Shown here piece by piece: positions 1 through 12,009 of a DNA stretch of 64,000 bases. Origin of the DNA: Siphonodentalium dalli (Eukaryota; Mollusca; Scaphopoda; Gadilida; Siphonodentaliidae); the NCBI GenBank assembly GCA_032622095.1, contig CP136064.1, forward strand, positions 251,290,484 to 251,354,483, given 5' to 3'. The notes beneath the pieces are model-generated. The model was not told where the DNA came from. It saw only the letters and a program-made list of their open reading frames with translations, and ran no database searches. Within the stretch, counting starts at the first letter, position 1. Each line of letters opens with the position of its first letter. The translations under genes were made by a program, and so were the position numbers.

Positions 1-35
1 GGCACTCTACAGACCCCTGGCACTAAAAGGGTTAA
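1..35. mobile_element. Right end of a TTAA-type MITE, terminal type 2 (GAGTGCCAGG)
   Basis: The window opens inside an element. Bases 13-31 read as the right terminus of the type-2 family (CCTGGCACTaAAAGGG) followed by TTAA at 32-35, the same end seen at 23439, 53144 and 55791. The rest lies outside the window. Confidence 0.6.
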
Positions 36-748
36 GGAAAAAAATTGTTAACATTGTGAGGACATTGTTTTACTATATGACAGAGTTGGGTTTACACACT
101 CAGCATAATAAGCACATAATAAGAAAGTCTAGAGGTGGGCTGTCCCAATGAAACTACTAGTATATAAGTCAAGACGCCTGACGGATGGACAATCTGATTC
201 CAGTGTACACCCCCCACCCACAACCCTTAATATTGTCTGCAAGATTTCTTCTCATACAATTCTTGTGAGACATGAATGTGACCTGAAGATATGAAATGAC
301 ACAGGATACATTGTTGGTAACGCACTCATTTGGCATCATAACATTGGTTTTGAATACAATGGATATACCAGAGTTCATCGCCCCACTAATTTTAGTATAT
401 ATAGTATGTACGTGACTGCATACGCATTACTGCATCCTATGAAGCATATGCACGCCTGGTACAAAGGTACCATTCTTTTATCAAGTGCTGTCTGGGAATG
501 TCTATTTGTACACTCTATCTGGTACACTTTAAACGTTTCGCAACCACACACCAACTTGTTACTTTAACCCAATCACATGTCTGACAGTGATGTCATATTA
601 ATGTTTCTTAAGAGCATGAGGAAAACTATTATAGGAGACCATTAGAATTTAAATACCGGTAAGGGAAGATTCTCATCCAAATTTGTCTTCAATTGGGGCG
701 GTTGGGCGATATTTATTTTTTTATTTTATTCTTGCTAACATATAACAC
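36..748. other. No gene recognised
   Basis: AT-rich noncoding DNA. A 69-codon frame on the minus strand (169-378) has no recognisable similarity or codon pattern. No repeat family was identified. Confidence 0.5.
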
Positions 749-967
749 ACAGTAATGCCCTCAATAATTGACTCCTTAAACCACAGCAGAATTATGGGTA
801 ATTTTTCAGGATTTAGTTGGAAATATGGCTTGTTGCCATTCATCGGATAGCTCTCACACTAAAAGCTTTCCGATGAATGGCAACAAGCCATATTTCCGAC
901 TTAATCCTGAAAAATTACCCATAATTCTGCTATGGTTATGAAGTCAATTATTGAGGGCATTACTGTA
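749..967. mobile_element. Palindromic MITE, CAGTAATG family (copy 1)
   Basis: Long inverted repeat, about 100 bp per arm, starting CAGTAATGCCC and ending GGGCATTACTG. The core contains ATGGCTTGTTGCCATTCATC and its complement. The left flank is CA, where other copies have TA. Seven copies occur in the window. A TA target and CAGT termini suggest a Tc1/mariner- or pogo-type non-autonomous element; this is inferred from ends only, as there is no transposase. Confidence 0.85.
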
Positions 968-1674
968 TGATCGGTTCTAGAAATTGAAGCAGTATTCTAC
1001 CTTTGACAATACAAGGTAATTTAAATTGCCCAATTTAATAAAAATAGAAGTCTTGATTAACGGGTCATTGTAACCCAAAGTGGAGTTACATGTATCATCA
1101 AATCAGGTAATTCTAAGTTGAAAAGGGCAATGACACATGTAAAAATAATTAGACAGGACCCATATTTGAAATGGCTGTATTTTTGGCTGAGAATTTTGAG
1201 AAACAGATTCTCACAATAATTATTGCCGAATATTGCTCAACCAAAGTCCCAAAATTCTATATTTAAAAATATTAGTTCAATGAGTTTCCCATTAAAAGTA
1301 GTTACTAATAATACATGTACACTGTAATATTAACAGTTGTGCTTGAATATGACAGTTTCTGTAGCCCTTCTGATAACCAATTTTTAAATTTGGAGGCCTG
1401 AAACGGGTGTATACATACTAGTAATTCAGTTGACATTCTCACTGAAAGTGATTTTTATATCCCCCCCCCTTCCCAATTACATAAATTATGATACATGTAC
1501 ATGTAGCATAATAGCTTTTACATATGGTAGTTTGAAAACAGGCCATGTGAATTGAAACCATCAAAATAAAAAGAAATATACTAAGAGAGTACACATGTGG
1601 TACAATTTATCCGATATTCAGAATTACAGGTGTAACAGAACGAGAGAGAGAGAAGTGCGAGAGTTGCACAGAAA
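968..1674. other. No gene recognised
   Basis: AT-rich. Around 1060-1180 it weakly resembles the degenerate repeat at 52430-52760 (a stretch like AAAAGGGxxATxAC). Nothing codes. Confidence 0.4.
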
Positions 1675-1803
1675 GTTGGCAGTACCCAGAATCCTTGAAG
1701 CAGGTCACCCATCCAAGGACTAACCAAGCTCGACATTGCTTAATTTCGGTGATCACACAAAGCATCTTTTCGGTGATCACACAAAGCGTCTAACGACTGG
1801 GAC
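1675..1803 (-). pseudogene. 5S rRNA pseudogene or 5S-derived repeat
   Basis: On the minus strand the sequence contains the conserved 5S rRNA 3' two-thirds: GATCACCGAAATTAAGCAA, then a segment like GGTTAGTxCTTGGATGGGTG, then GGGTACTGCCAAC. That is the internal control region and 3' stem of metazoan 5S rRNA with about a dozen changes. The 5' third is hardly recognisable. A block of about 23-24 bp containing TTCGGTGATCACACAAAGC (+ strand) is tandemly doubled at about 1745-1790, which would break the 5S fold. It is therefore a dead copy, or part of a 5S-headed SINE. No T-run terminator or body of a SINE was confirmed. Confidence 0.8.
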
Positions 1804-2054
1804 TAATATATCTAGACCCCTTGAACAGAGACATCATTGGCCTTCTATATTTACACTGCGACAGCTACACTGGCAGGAAAATGTTGAAAATTGTGGGTTT
1901 TTTTGACAGAATTCAACACATTCTCCAACAAAATCCACATGGGCACCTGTGGGCACACCTTAAAATTTAATGTCCTGCTGGTAACATGAGTCAGCAACAA
2001 ATAAGGTCTGTGGGTAGGCTGAGAATTTTCTTTTTTTTACATATACTTATTATG

Positions 2055-2262
2055 CAAGCCTTGAAATAGTGTGCGTAATTTGTAGAATGAGGTCCCGAGA
2101 GGGTGAATTTAGCAATGCTACCCCGCACAGCAGGCTAGCATCACTAAATTCACCCTCTGGGAACCTCATTCTACTTAGGCCTCATCTTCTGGGAAGTATC
2201 TATATATAGTCTCAAATTAATTTAACTTTTTCCCTTCTGTTCAGTTTCTATATTATCCCTTA
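2055..2262. mobile_element. hAT-like hairpin MITE, left part (copy 1)
   Basis: Begins CAAGCCTTGAAATAGTGTG, then the family hairpin (GAGGTCCC..GAGGGTGAATTTAG and its complement, 2089-2172). Internal sequence runs until about 2262, where similarity to the family stops. The right hairpin and right terminus are missing, so the copy is truncated. Confidence 0.75.
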
Positions 2263-2540
2263 GGCCAAAAAAAAAAAATACCCAAAACTTTTTATTGGAC
2301 TGTAGACACTGACAGTAGTCTGACACAGATAATATTTTTTTGTTCAGTGTGAAGGGCATCGAAAGGTATCTTACCAATTTTCAAACGTCTCCTATAAAAA
2401 CGTTTTGTAGTTTTATTAGTCTAATACTCTGACTAATTCAAGATAACGATATTTAGTATTGAACCTGAGTTCTGTTGGCTGGGATGGTGACGTTCTCTCC
2501 TGTCAGCATTGGCTGGAGGTAATGACGTTGGTCATATCAC

Positions 2541-2557
2541 TGTTGGGTAAAGGGTTA
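2541..2557. mobile_element. Solo right terminus of a TTAA-type MITE, type 1
   Basis: TGTTGGGTAAAGGG followed by TTAA matches exactly the right end of the type-1 family (for example 25391-25407). No left terminus or hairpin core was found nearby, so this is a fragment or a highly diverged copy. Confidence 0.45.
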
Positions 2558-2920
2558 ATCTGAATTGTGAAGCTTTCTAGATTGAATTGCAGTGACCCAA
2601 TGGAATTCAGAATAAAACAATTTGAAGAAAAAAAAATTCCCTACCTACCTACCTGCCCTAATTATTTTAGACAATGTAACCTTAAGCACAGGTATTATTT
2701 GTGTTGGCCTTAATTTGAATCATCTGACAGATAATAAAGAAATAAAGATGACAATCTTGTTGAAGATGGCCATTAGATTGGTTTAATTTATTAGCAATTA
2801 GTTCAAAACAAGAATTGCTATTGATTTATTTTTCTCAGAAGTTTTTTACCCCACATCTGGTATGCGAGGATGGAGTGGTAATAATAGTAATAACATTATT
2901 TTGTCCTGCGTCATGGTTTA

Positions 2921-3018
2921 ATAGCGGCCCTCCAGGAATGATTAACAGCCCACAGGCCTATTAGCGGCCCGCGACACAAAGGCCTCGGGCATTTTTAATC
3001 ATTGCTGTAGGGCCGTAT
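2921..3018. repeat. Imperfect foldback
   Basis: Left GCGGCCCTCCAGGAATGATT pairs with the reverse complement of the right arm (AATCATTGCTGTAGGGCCGT). The adjacent motif AACGCCCTxxAAAATxAT recurs near 16290-16315, so this is part of a dispersed repeat. Confidence 0.5.
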
Positions 3019-3574
3019 AACGCCCTTCAAAATCATGTTGATATCTTCAACCAGCTTCAATCCTTAATTATTGTGCTCATAGAGAATGATTTTCCTCAGT
3101 CTACATGACCATCTTCAGCTGCAAACTATATATAATCAAATATGTCTAAAAAACATATTATCAAGTTTAGATCACTACTAGTATATACTACCGGTGGTTG
3201 TACCTCAAACAAAAACACTCCCTGTCCCATTAACAAAAAGATGAAACGGCAAAATTTTTGTATTTATAAATCATGCTGCATTTAAATAAATTTTTAAAGC
3301 ACTTTCATTAGTTTCAAGGACAAACCTCTGACATCCCAAACTAAACTTAGTACAAGAATGGACATTTGTCATGATCTGCCAATTTTGGGGACACACCACC
3401 TAAAAAAAAACCCTCCCCCTTAATTGGCATATAAATGGATATATATGATATACAAATGTAGGTACTTGTAATCAGTATGTGAATATTGGATATTAATATT
3501 ATTATTAAAATGTAAATTTGGATCCAATTTTTTTAAATTCCAAGTAATATAAATCACCAGCAATAAAACTTAAT

Positions 3575-3928
3575 ATGGCTTTCGCAGTGGGTATGCTGTC
3601 AAAATAGTCACATCCGTTAAAACCACCATAAACAGAAAGATTATTAAAATATAGACATACATACAAATTACCAATCATAAATATAGCATAAATAATGCGA
3701 TATTGTCAAGTTTGTATGCTTTGTTATGTAACTTATGTAAATAAAAGCCAAAAATGTTACAGAACCTGGCTTATGTTTACATTTAACACAGTGTACGAAC
3801 TTGACACTAATTATAACATGCTATTTTTGATGCGATATTTATGATTGGTATAAGAACAAAATATGTCTACATTTTAATATTCTTTCTGTTTATGGCAGTT
3901 TTCTCTATTTTAACAGCATATCTGCCAC
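3575..3928. mobile_element. Foldback element with ~145-bp inverted arms
   Basis: The arms around 3577-3720 and 3780-3925 are reverse complements with scattered changes. Shared blocks include TATGCTGT, CATAAACAGAAAGA, ACCAATCATAAATAT and TGTCAAGTT. Only about 60 bp separate the arms. No reading frame inside. A non-autonomous DNA element is the simplest reading; a clear target duplication was not seen. Confidence 0.6.
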
Positions 3929-4312
3929 GAAGGCAAATGCGATAATATTCCTACAGAAGCCTTCTGCGGGGAGTTGCATTTTATCGGAAGAAGGCCATCC
4001 AGATAACTTGGGCAGCCACATATATATTCATATAATTTATAAAGGCATAAAGTTGATATTAAATAAAATAAACATAGGGCAGATGCGGTAGTATTCGACC
4101 ACTTAAGCTTAAATTGATTATAACCCTACCCTGTGCCAATGCAACGATCGGAATATTTCAAAACAATAAATTCCTTAAAGTTTATTGATACATTACTCTA
4201 TAAATTAATTTAATATACCGGTATATAAGACTATACAGTAGGCCTAACTGGAATATCTCAGTTTATCTGGTATATTTTTGCTAAATAACCTGGTAACAGC
4301 TAGCCTAGATAC

Positions 4313-4470
4313 ATGTACTATAGCAGTAGTACGGTACTGCAAGTAGTAGTACTAGTAGTAGTAGTAGTAGTAGTAGTACTAGTAGTAGTACTAGTAGTAG
4401 TACTATTTAATAGTAAAGTAGTATTACTATTAGTAGTAAGTACTACTACTACTACTACTACTAGTAGTGC
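4313..4470. repeat. GTA/TAC trinucleotide microsatellite, self-complementary
   Basis: A GTA-rich tract (about 4325-4440) is followed by a TAC-rich tract (about 4438-4465). The two halves are complementary and can fold on themselves. The 65-codon frame across it is a repeat translation, not a gene. Confidence 0.9.
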
Positions 4471-5504
4471 TTCTTCAGTTCTTGTAACACAGATAATCGT
4501 GTCTAAATAAAATTGCTAGCTTAAAAGTCTGCATGGTTCCAAGTTGGCCCATTATGTACAATTCTCTAAACTCCAGTAGTAAAGCATGTAATTAATTTAA
4601 TAGTAATCAAACTCAGTCACAATCACACTCACAGTGACAATGTGAAGAAGCTAAATTTCTTATCTGAAAATTGTCATTATTTTTTACGACACAGCTTGTC
4701 ACGTGGGCTGATAACTGAGTGGATTAGTGTTTCTATTGTTAGTCAATTATACTTACTTCAGTCGTCATTCTGCACTTGAAATTGCAATCAGTGATGATGA
4801 AATCCACGCGAGAACAGCTTCACAACACTGGCATCTACGCGCATTGACTGCTAATGAATGACCTTCACGAGGGTGGATAACCATGCTACATTCTCATTGA
4901 TCGAGCTAGGAACGTCACGGGGGTCACGGAGAGGTTATCGGATTTGTAAACATAATAAAACAGACACGTGTTTTCGACCGGGCATCATCTTTTCCAGCGC
5001 GGGAGTCTTTCGATGTTTGTCACTTTTTTGTACACTTTTCATTTTACAGTCGGTGAAAAGCTCTTATCTTTGTTAATCTTTTTCTTGTTCTTCATCTTTT
5101 ATATCTTTATCTTTCTCAAATTACCGAATCTTTATTTTTTTATTTTTCTATCTTTATCTACGTACGTAGGCCTATATATATCTTATCTTTTTCTTTAATA
5201 TCTCACCTCACATTAAAAACCGGCCTCATCTTATCTTATCTTAATTAATTACTCAGAAAATATTGAATAATCGGATGGACAATGTTTATAATATTACATT
5301 TAAAACACGTTCTTTATAACTGCTCGATTGGTGTTGGTTACGGGAACATGAATGACTTTATTTTGAGGCTTGAACATTAAAAGATACCTTTAAATATCGA
5401 ATTTGATACCAAATAATTCAGCAGTTTCTTAGTAAATTTTTCGCTTACCTGGAAAAAGAAATATGAAAAACTATATAACTAGTGTACCTGGCGTTGCTCC
5501 GGTA
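4471..5504. other. No gene recognised
   Basis: Two short frames (4858-5076, 4968-5198) lack any recognisable domain; the second is a T-rich tract giving Phe/Leu codons. Nothing supportable. Confidence 0.45.
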
Positions 5505-5675
5505 AGGAATGAGTAAATTATTAGTGCACCTACAAGTCATTTAAATTTGTTATTAAATAATAAATTCAAATGACTTGGAGGGGCACTAATAAGTTACACC
5601 TTCAAGTCATTTAAATGTATTATTAAATAATCAATTCAAATGACTTGGAGGGGCACTAATAATTTACTCATTCTG
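5505..5675. repeat. Nested foldback with internal duplication
   Basis: Outer arms GAATGAGTAAATTATTAGTG (from about 5507) and its complement (ending about 5672) enclose two copies, about 73 bp apart, of an inner inverted repeat (CAAGTCATTTAAAT and ATTCAAATGACTTGG). It directly abuts the next TIR element. Confidence 0.7.
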
Positions 5676-5713
5676 TACAATAGTGAGCTGAAGTAAACAC
5701 CACCTATTGGTGG

Positions 5714-7131
5714 AGTAATTTAAGTCCAATTTTCAAGGCAATTGTTCAATTTGTGACTTAAGCATGAAACTTTGCACATATGTACATATTCACATACTAA
5801 TTGATATTAGATATGAGTCACGCTTAAATTTCACTTTAACCCCTCTTTTAAGGGGTTTTCAGAATTTAAAGAGCGTTTCGTGATTATATAATTTATTAAA
5901 TGTCGCAATTCATTTTACCATGAAATGTGTGAATTAATATTGGGCATCATATATTAAGTATGACTCTGCGAGATATAATGCCACACTTTTAGGGTAAAAT
6001 TTGAACTCCCGTCCAAGATGGCCGTCAAAATGGTAGCCGTACGTGGAAAATTTGAAGTGTTTTCACAAATATCTTCTTGATCAGTTTCTGCTGTATTGAA
6101 CTGGTTCATAATTGTGACTTTATTTTTGTATTATTCATATTATCTGATCATTGGAGCAATGAAATATGCCACTCATGAGGTCTTAGCCCCTTCTGATCCC
6201 TAAATTTTTTAATTTTTTACAGAACTCGGTATTAAATTTCACCAACAGTCACCGTTAGGATTCTAGTCATATTTTAACAAGAAATGGACAGACTGTGCAA
6301 ACTAAGTGAGGCTTACCATGGCTTACGAATATTTCAACTCAATGGAACCAAAATTTCCCCTTGTCTGAAAATGGCTGCCAAAATGGCGACCAAAACCTGG
6401 GAAATGGTAAATATTGGCCCAGCATGCCATGTAATCGCTTACAAGTTGTGGCCGATGAATACAATTGGCTTTTCTGTCTTATATACTTTAAATTCTAACA
6501 GTTTTGATGCATTGGTTAAATGTTACTAATGTAACCACTGACATTACCAGAATTATTGGATTTTTTCTATCACAAACTTGACATCATAATTGGAAGAAAA
6601 AAATACTTCTTTTCAGGTTTGGACCATCTATTCAAGTAAATGGAACAATATTTGGTATCAAAGATGTTTATTGTTTTGATATATCTTAAATACGTTGCAC
6701 TAATGTGTTTTAGACAACATTACTCAAGATGGCTTCCAAAATGGCAACCAATTTTGTAAAAACAAAACAAAACATTATTCTCTGTTCCCAAGAGTTAGCA
6801 AATTGTAACTCACTTGGTTATTAACCATGTTATGCTTAATCCACTGACTACTACATGTTTCATCTCGTTGTCCCTGTACCTTCTGAGGCATGACAAATTG
6901 CTTTTAAATGATGTACTGTAAATGGAATTTTGCCAAACATGTCTTATTATATAACACGAAACGCTCTTTAAATTCTGAAAACCCCTTAACAGAGGGGTTA
7001 AAGTGAAATTTCAGCGGGGCTCCATATCTAATATCAATTGGTATTTGAATATGTACATATGTGCAAAATTTCAAGCTTCAGTCACGAAGTCAACAATTCT
7101 TTTACTAATCTACTCTACTATATATTGAATG
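5714..7131. mobile_element. 1.4-kb element with ~170-bp terminal inverted repeats
   Basis: The left arm (about 5714-5885) and right arm (about 6953-7131) are reverse complements: both contain CACATATGTACATATTCA-like, AATTGATATTAGATATG, AGTGAAATTT and GGGGTTTTCAGAATTTAAAG blocks. The interior has three ATGGC(C/T)-rich patches (about 6015, 6370, 6730). No transposase frame, so non-autonomous. Outer ends are approximate and no target duplication was proven. Confidence 0.7.
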
Positions 7132-8035
7132 ACATTATCCGGCGAAAGTTACGTCTATATGTTTAGTTGATAATAAACGCTCTTCATTGCTAATTATTAG
7201 TTCCTCTTTAAGAAATATGACGTCAACGGCGCCATGGCACTCCACGGGACCCATGCGAACACAATTTCAGCCCGAATGGCACAGCCACATTGTCGCCCGT
7301 AACCCGACAGACAAACAAACACAATTTAGTTTTATGAGTACATTACCCGGTACTTGTAATAACCACCAGTTGTATCGCACAGGAATCGCGAAAATAGAAA
7401 AATTATAAGTAATACAATGAGAACGAACACAAAGACTCATAGTGATAACGCTGTTTGTCGTCTGCGTTTTTTTTTTGACCGACGGAAACGTAGAAGCTCT
7501 TTATAAGCGACGATCATTGATTTTTTGCTATAGGCTGACAAATCAAAACGTGTTAAAACTTAATCTTTTGAAAGTCGACATCTGACGGAATTTCTTACCA
7601 TTACAAACTCATATTATAGATGGCATATCTCTTCCTAAACACGCATTATATCGTTCCCGGGGTATATAACTAATAGCTTATACTATGAGTCGAAGGCATC
7701 GGTCCGGAAACGTTGCTACCAATTAATATTCATTATATATATCAATATGTTCTTATATAATACGATAATCAAGTGAGACATTTTTTTGTTACAATTTAGA
7801 TAGAGTTATCCCGCATGGTACGCCCCGAACGAACGGGAACCGTAAATTTTCCCAAATTGATTGCACGAAAATGATACCAGAAAATTCGAAATAAAATCAA
7901 TATTAATTGATAGAAGCGTTCGATCTAGCGTTGATATGCATCATGAACTGCTGAATTACAAACGTAATTAATGGTATAGGATGTTTCTGATATACTATAA
8001 TCGGACAAGACTCATTTGAAACTCCAAACTGCGCA
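7132..8035. other. No gene recognised
   Basis: Contains a 73-codon frame (7187-7408) without recognisable similarity. A 28-bp stretch at 7795-7822 recurs inverted at 16437-16464. Confidence 0.45.
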
Positions 8036-9600
8036 GTTTGAGAGGAGGGATAATATACCGAGAGGAGGGATACTACATGGAGGAAGGATAATACAGGGAG
8101 GGTCCGAGGAGGGATACTACCGAGAGGAGGGATAATACAGAGAGGAGGGATAATACAGGGAGAAGGGATAATACCGAGAGGAGGGATAATACCGAGAGGA
8201 AGGATAATACAGGGAGAAGGGATAATACCGAGAGGAGGGATAATACATGTATGAAGGATAATACAGGGAGGAGGGATGCTACCGAGAGGAGGGATAATAC
8301 ATAGAGGAGGGATAATACAGGGAGAAGGGATAATATCGAGAGGAGGGATAATACCGAGAGGAAGGATAATACCAAGAGGAGGGATACTACAGAGAGGAGG
8401 GATAATACCGAGAGGAGGGATAATACCGAGAGGAGGGATAATACCGAGAGCAGGGATACTACAGGGAGGAGGGATAATATAGGGAGGATGGATAATACCG
8501 AGAGGAGGGATACTATAGAGAGGAGGGATAATACCGAGAGGACGGATAATATGTTTACCATATAAAGAAACAGACTAATAATTAACACTCTTTAATTGTT
8601 ATTCCAATAATAGTCAGCACCCGACTGAGGAATAATACCGAGAGGAGGGATAATACAGGGGGGGAGGAATAATACCGAGAGGAGGGGTAATACCGAGAGG
8701 ATGGATAATACCGAGAGGAGGGATACTACAGAGAGGAGGGATAATACAGGGATAAGGGATAATACCGAGAGGAGGGATAATACCGAGAGGAGGGATAATA
8801 CAGGGAGGAGGAATAATACCGAGAGGGGGGATAATACCGAGAGGAGGGATAATACAGGGAGGAGGAATAATACCGAGAGGAGGGATAATACAGAGAGGAG
8901 GGATAATACATGGGGAAGGGATAATACCGAGAGGAGGAATAATACCGAGAGGAGGGATAATACCTAGAGGAGGGATAATACCGAGAGGAGGGATAATACC
9001 TAGAGGAGGGATAATACCGAGAGGAGGAATAATACTGATAGGAGGAATAATACCGAGAGGAGGGATAATACCGAGAGGAGGGATAATACAGGGAGGAGGA
9101 ATAATACCGAGAGGAGGGATAATACCTAGAGGAGGGATAATACCGAGAGGAGGGATAATACCGAGAGGAGGGATAATACAGGGAGAAGGAATAATACCGA
9201 GAGGAGGGATAATACCGAGAGGAGGGATAATACAGGGAGGAGGAATAATACCGAGAGGAGGGATAATACAGAGAGGAGGGATAATACATGGGGAAGGGAT
9301 AATACCGAGAGGAGGAATAATACCGAGAGGAGGGATAATACCTAGAGGAGGGATAATACCGAGAGGAATGATAATACCGAGAGGAGGAATAATACTGATA
9401 GGAGGAATAATACCGAGAGGAGGGATAATACCGAGAGGAGGGATAATACCGAGAGAAGTGATAATACAGGGAGGAGGAATAATACCGAGAGGAGGGATAA
9501 TACCTAGAGGAGGGATAATACCGAGAGGAGGGATAATACCTAGAGGAGGGATAATACAGGGAGGAGGGATAATACAGAGAGAATGAATAATACCAAGAGG
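8036..9600. repeat. 18-bp minisatellite array, about 1.5 kb
   Basis: Unit GAGAGGAGGGATAATACC with common variants (AGG for CGA, AATAAT for GATAAT, CTA for CGA). About 80 units, interrupted at about 8555-8625 by unrelated sequence. Because 18 is divisible by three, several frames on both strands stay open (such as minus 8073-8588 and 8726-9289), giving Tyr-Tyr-Pro-Ser-Ser- or Leu-Ser-Val-type translations. Without a start context or domain, these are rejected as genes. Confidence 0.95.
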
Positions 9601-9751
9601 ATATATATATGCGCCGGCCCGTCCTTCCCGTTGTAAAGCTTACTGTATAGTGTAATTATGATGGGTATTGCATGGTGGTCGGGAGGGTCGGTGGCTTCAT
9701 GCATGCTCAAATGAGTTAATAAAGACTAAAGACTATAGAATTATCCCATCC

Positions 9752-9863
9752 GATATCCCAAGCTGTTGTGGACCGATATCCCAGGCTGTTGTGGACCGAT
9801 ATCCCAAGCTGTTGTGGACCGATATCCCAGGCTGTTGTGGACCGATATCCCAAGCTGTTGTAT
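9752..9863. repeat. 23-bp minisatellite with dimeric order, ~4.9 copies
   Basis: Unit GATATCCCAAGCTGTTGTG plus GACC. Copies 1, 3 and 5 have CAAGC; copies 2 and 4 have CAGGC. This alternation implies duplication of a 46-bp dimer. The last copy has TATAGACC in place of TGGACC. Confidence 0.9.
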
Positions 9864-9947
9864 AGACCGAGAAGACTTGGTCCATAGCGATTTTTGTAAA
9901 TCCCATGACTTAAAGATGTATAACCCACATTAACGCACCTAAATTAC

Positions 9948-10052
9948 TATTTCTTTCGCCTCGGGAGTAAACAAAATGATTCGAGTCGATGAACCCACCC
10001 ATTAAAGCTGAGAGTTATCAGATATCGATTTTTGAAATCTGTTATTTTTCAC
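9948..10052 (+). repeat. Fragment of TTAA element family D
   Basis: Matches the interior of the copies at 14133 and 21740: GATTCGAGTCGATGAACCCA, then AAAGCTGAGAGTTATCAGAT and GATTTTTGAAATCT. Ends are not preserved. Confidence 0.55.
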
Positions 10053-10141
10053 CACCTGGAATATATATTTGCCGGCCTGGCAAATATTCGACGAATGTCG
10101 ACCGACATACTCTCGATACCAAATTTCGTTGAACTAATTGT

Positions 10142-10240
10142 TGATATATAACACTTTTTCAGCTTTTTTGGGCAATTTTATACTATAGTAATACCGAAGC
10201 GGCATTTCAAGAAATGTTGCCCAAAAAGTGTTATATATCA
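10142..10240. repeat. Foldback
   Basis: TGATATATAACACTTTTT at 10142 and its complement ending at 10240, with an extended arm around TTGGGCAA / TTGCCCAA. About 35 bp of loop. Confidence 0.75.
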
Positions 10241-11267
10241 AAATAATTCACGGATAGTGGATTGGGCAAAGCGTGGCACGCATGATCGAGTAAAAAATTA
10301 TGTTGATATACGGGGCGTAAACTCAAGCCACTCACTGACTGGTGACTATACAATGATTTAATGAGTATATGGGACTAATATGCATATAATATAACATTTA
10401 TTTGATACATTTGCTTGAATACTGTTAAAAAATTACTCGACAACGACAATTGGTATTTTCGCATTCCGGCTAATCTGTCATCCGTAACATTACTTCTACT
10501 TTCAAATAATGGAAATCTGGTTACCTTATTCTACAACTAAAGAAACCAACAACAGCATTTGGGTACAGTATCCCTTTAAGGAACAGACCATAACTAAGTA
10601 ATATATTCCCCGAGTTATTTTTTTGGACTTTATAAGGTTTCCTGTCAAAAGTTCTAAAAGTTCGCAGGTTTTGTACTGGTAGAATATAATCTCTACGAAC
10701 GTAGCTAAGAGTAGAGATTCATGACATGGTCTATTAGTGGTGATGTTTTACAGTACACATTTTGCACATTGATACACTGTGATTGCATTAGGTCCCTTTA
10801 AAGGACTTACAAAATCCGTCGAAAATCATCAGATTTTTTCAATTTCTACCCAAATGAGATTAACCGCACGAAGGAGATGGGTAATTGGGTAAATTTACTT
10901 CAGGAAAGAAGCTCGACAATACGATAATAAACATCGTGCTATGAAACTAATTATAAAATCAAAATCCGCCAGAGATAAAATAGTTTCAGATGCGATACAA
11001 TCTAACAGAGAAAACTCGCACATTAAAGGCACATGTCATTTTTGTTCTGGGGACCTGTGATTAAAGGCCCACTTAATTTTCGAACCCCCAGATTACATTA
11101 TATAAAATATATGCCATATTATACATGTATACCGTTTGGAAGAGGAAGCTCCAAAACATTGTATTATCAACATACCCGGTGTAATAAGCTGTGGACATGC
11201 TGTTATTACGCCACCATGTGGTGTTTCTAGTGTGGCTGTTTTTCATATTCAGTGGTAGTCTCCAATT
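10241..11267. other. No gene recognised
   Basis: AT-rich noncoding. The frame 11033-11230 shows no domain. Confidence 0.45.
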
Positions 11268-11590
11268 CTGTGGTCGAGTGGGCGAAGATTTTTTTTTTGT
11301 ACCTTACTCAAATCGTACCGATAGAATCACGTAGATGCTGAAATTGTAAAGTTAACGCCACCGGTGTATAATATGTTTTTGAAAATATGACTCAATCGTA
11401 TCGATAGTCAGGACAGGCTGAAATTGTAATCTTAAAGTCACCGGTGTAATAATATGTTGTTGAAAATATAAATAATCTGATAGCCTGAAAATAATATATA
11501 ACCCGTTGGGAGCCCCCTGGTATAGTGAGGTGAATTATGGGTAATATTATGCCTGTTCTATTGTGATAACCGCCATCTTTTATCTTCTGG
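11268..11590. repeat. Segmental direct repeat, copy 1
   Basis: About 80% similar to 12010-12361 along its length. Shared blocks: TTTTGTACCTTACTCAA, GCTGAAATTGTAA, CACCGGTGTA, ATAGCCTGAAAATAAT and GGTAATxTTA. Within each copy a GCTGAAATTGTAA...GGTGTAATA unit is itself doubled. Confidence 0.8.
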
Positions 11591-12009
11591 AATTATCGGC
11601 GTGTTTTATGAAAATGTCAGCAAGATTTCTCCACTCGATTCTTTTAAAATGCACCCTAATCGGTCAAATTCTTTTGATAATTCTATCTAAATACATCTTA
11701 GCTACTATTCGGATCTGCTGTCACGGTCGAAAAAGGTTTAGTTTGACCAAAACGGCTATTGACTAAAGTTTGTTTATAAAATAGCGTACTCGATAAACCC
11801 GTAGTACCGGCACCTCGAAACAGTGCGCGGAACTGCGCAGAACTACGCGGAAGTGCGCGGTACAAATGGAAACAGTTATTATGCACAGGGGGCAGGTGGG
11901 GGTTGATTTAATACATGAGCTATAGTAGTAGACAGTCTTCAGTTGCGAATTTGTAAGGTTATTCCCGCCACGAAGTGGGTGGACACTAGTGTACAGATAT
12001 GTATAGACT

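Noticed and set aside
5837-7010. TTAACCCCTCTTTTAAGGGG-like ends as another TTAA MITE
   Set aside because: The motif is inside the longer inverted arms of the 1.4-kb element, not at its ends.
8073-8588. 171-codon minus-strand frame of Leu/Ser/Val repeats
   Set aside because: Translation of the 18-bp minisatellite, which is open in several frames on both strands; no domain or gene context.
8726-9289. 187-codon minus-strand frame of YYPSSR-type repeats
   Set aside because: Same minisatellite; the open frame follows from the unit length, not from selection that I can see.
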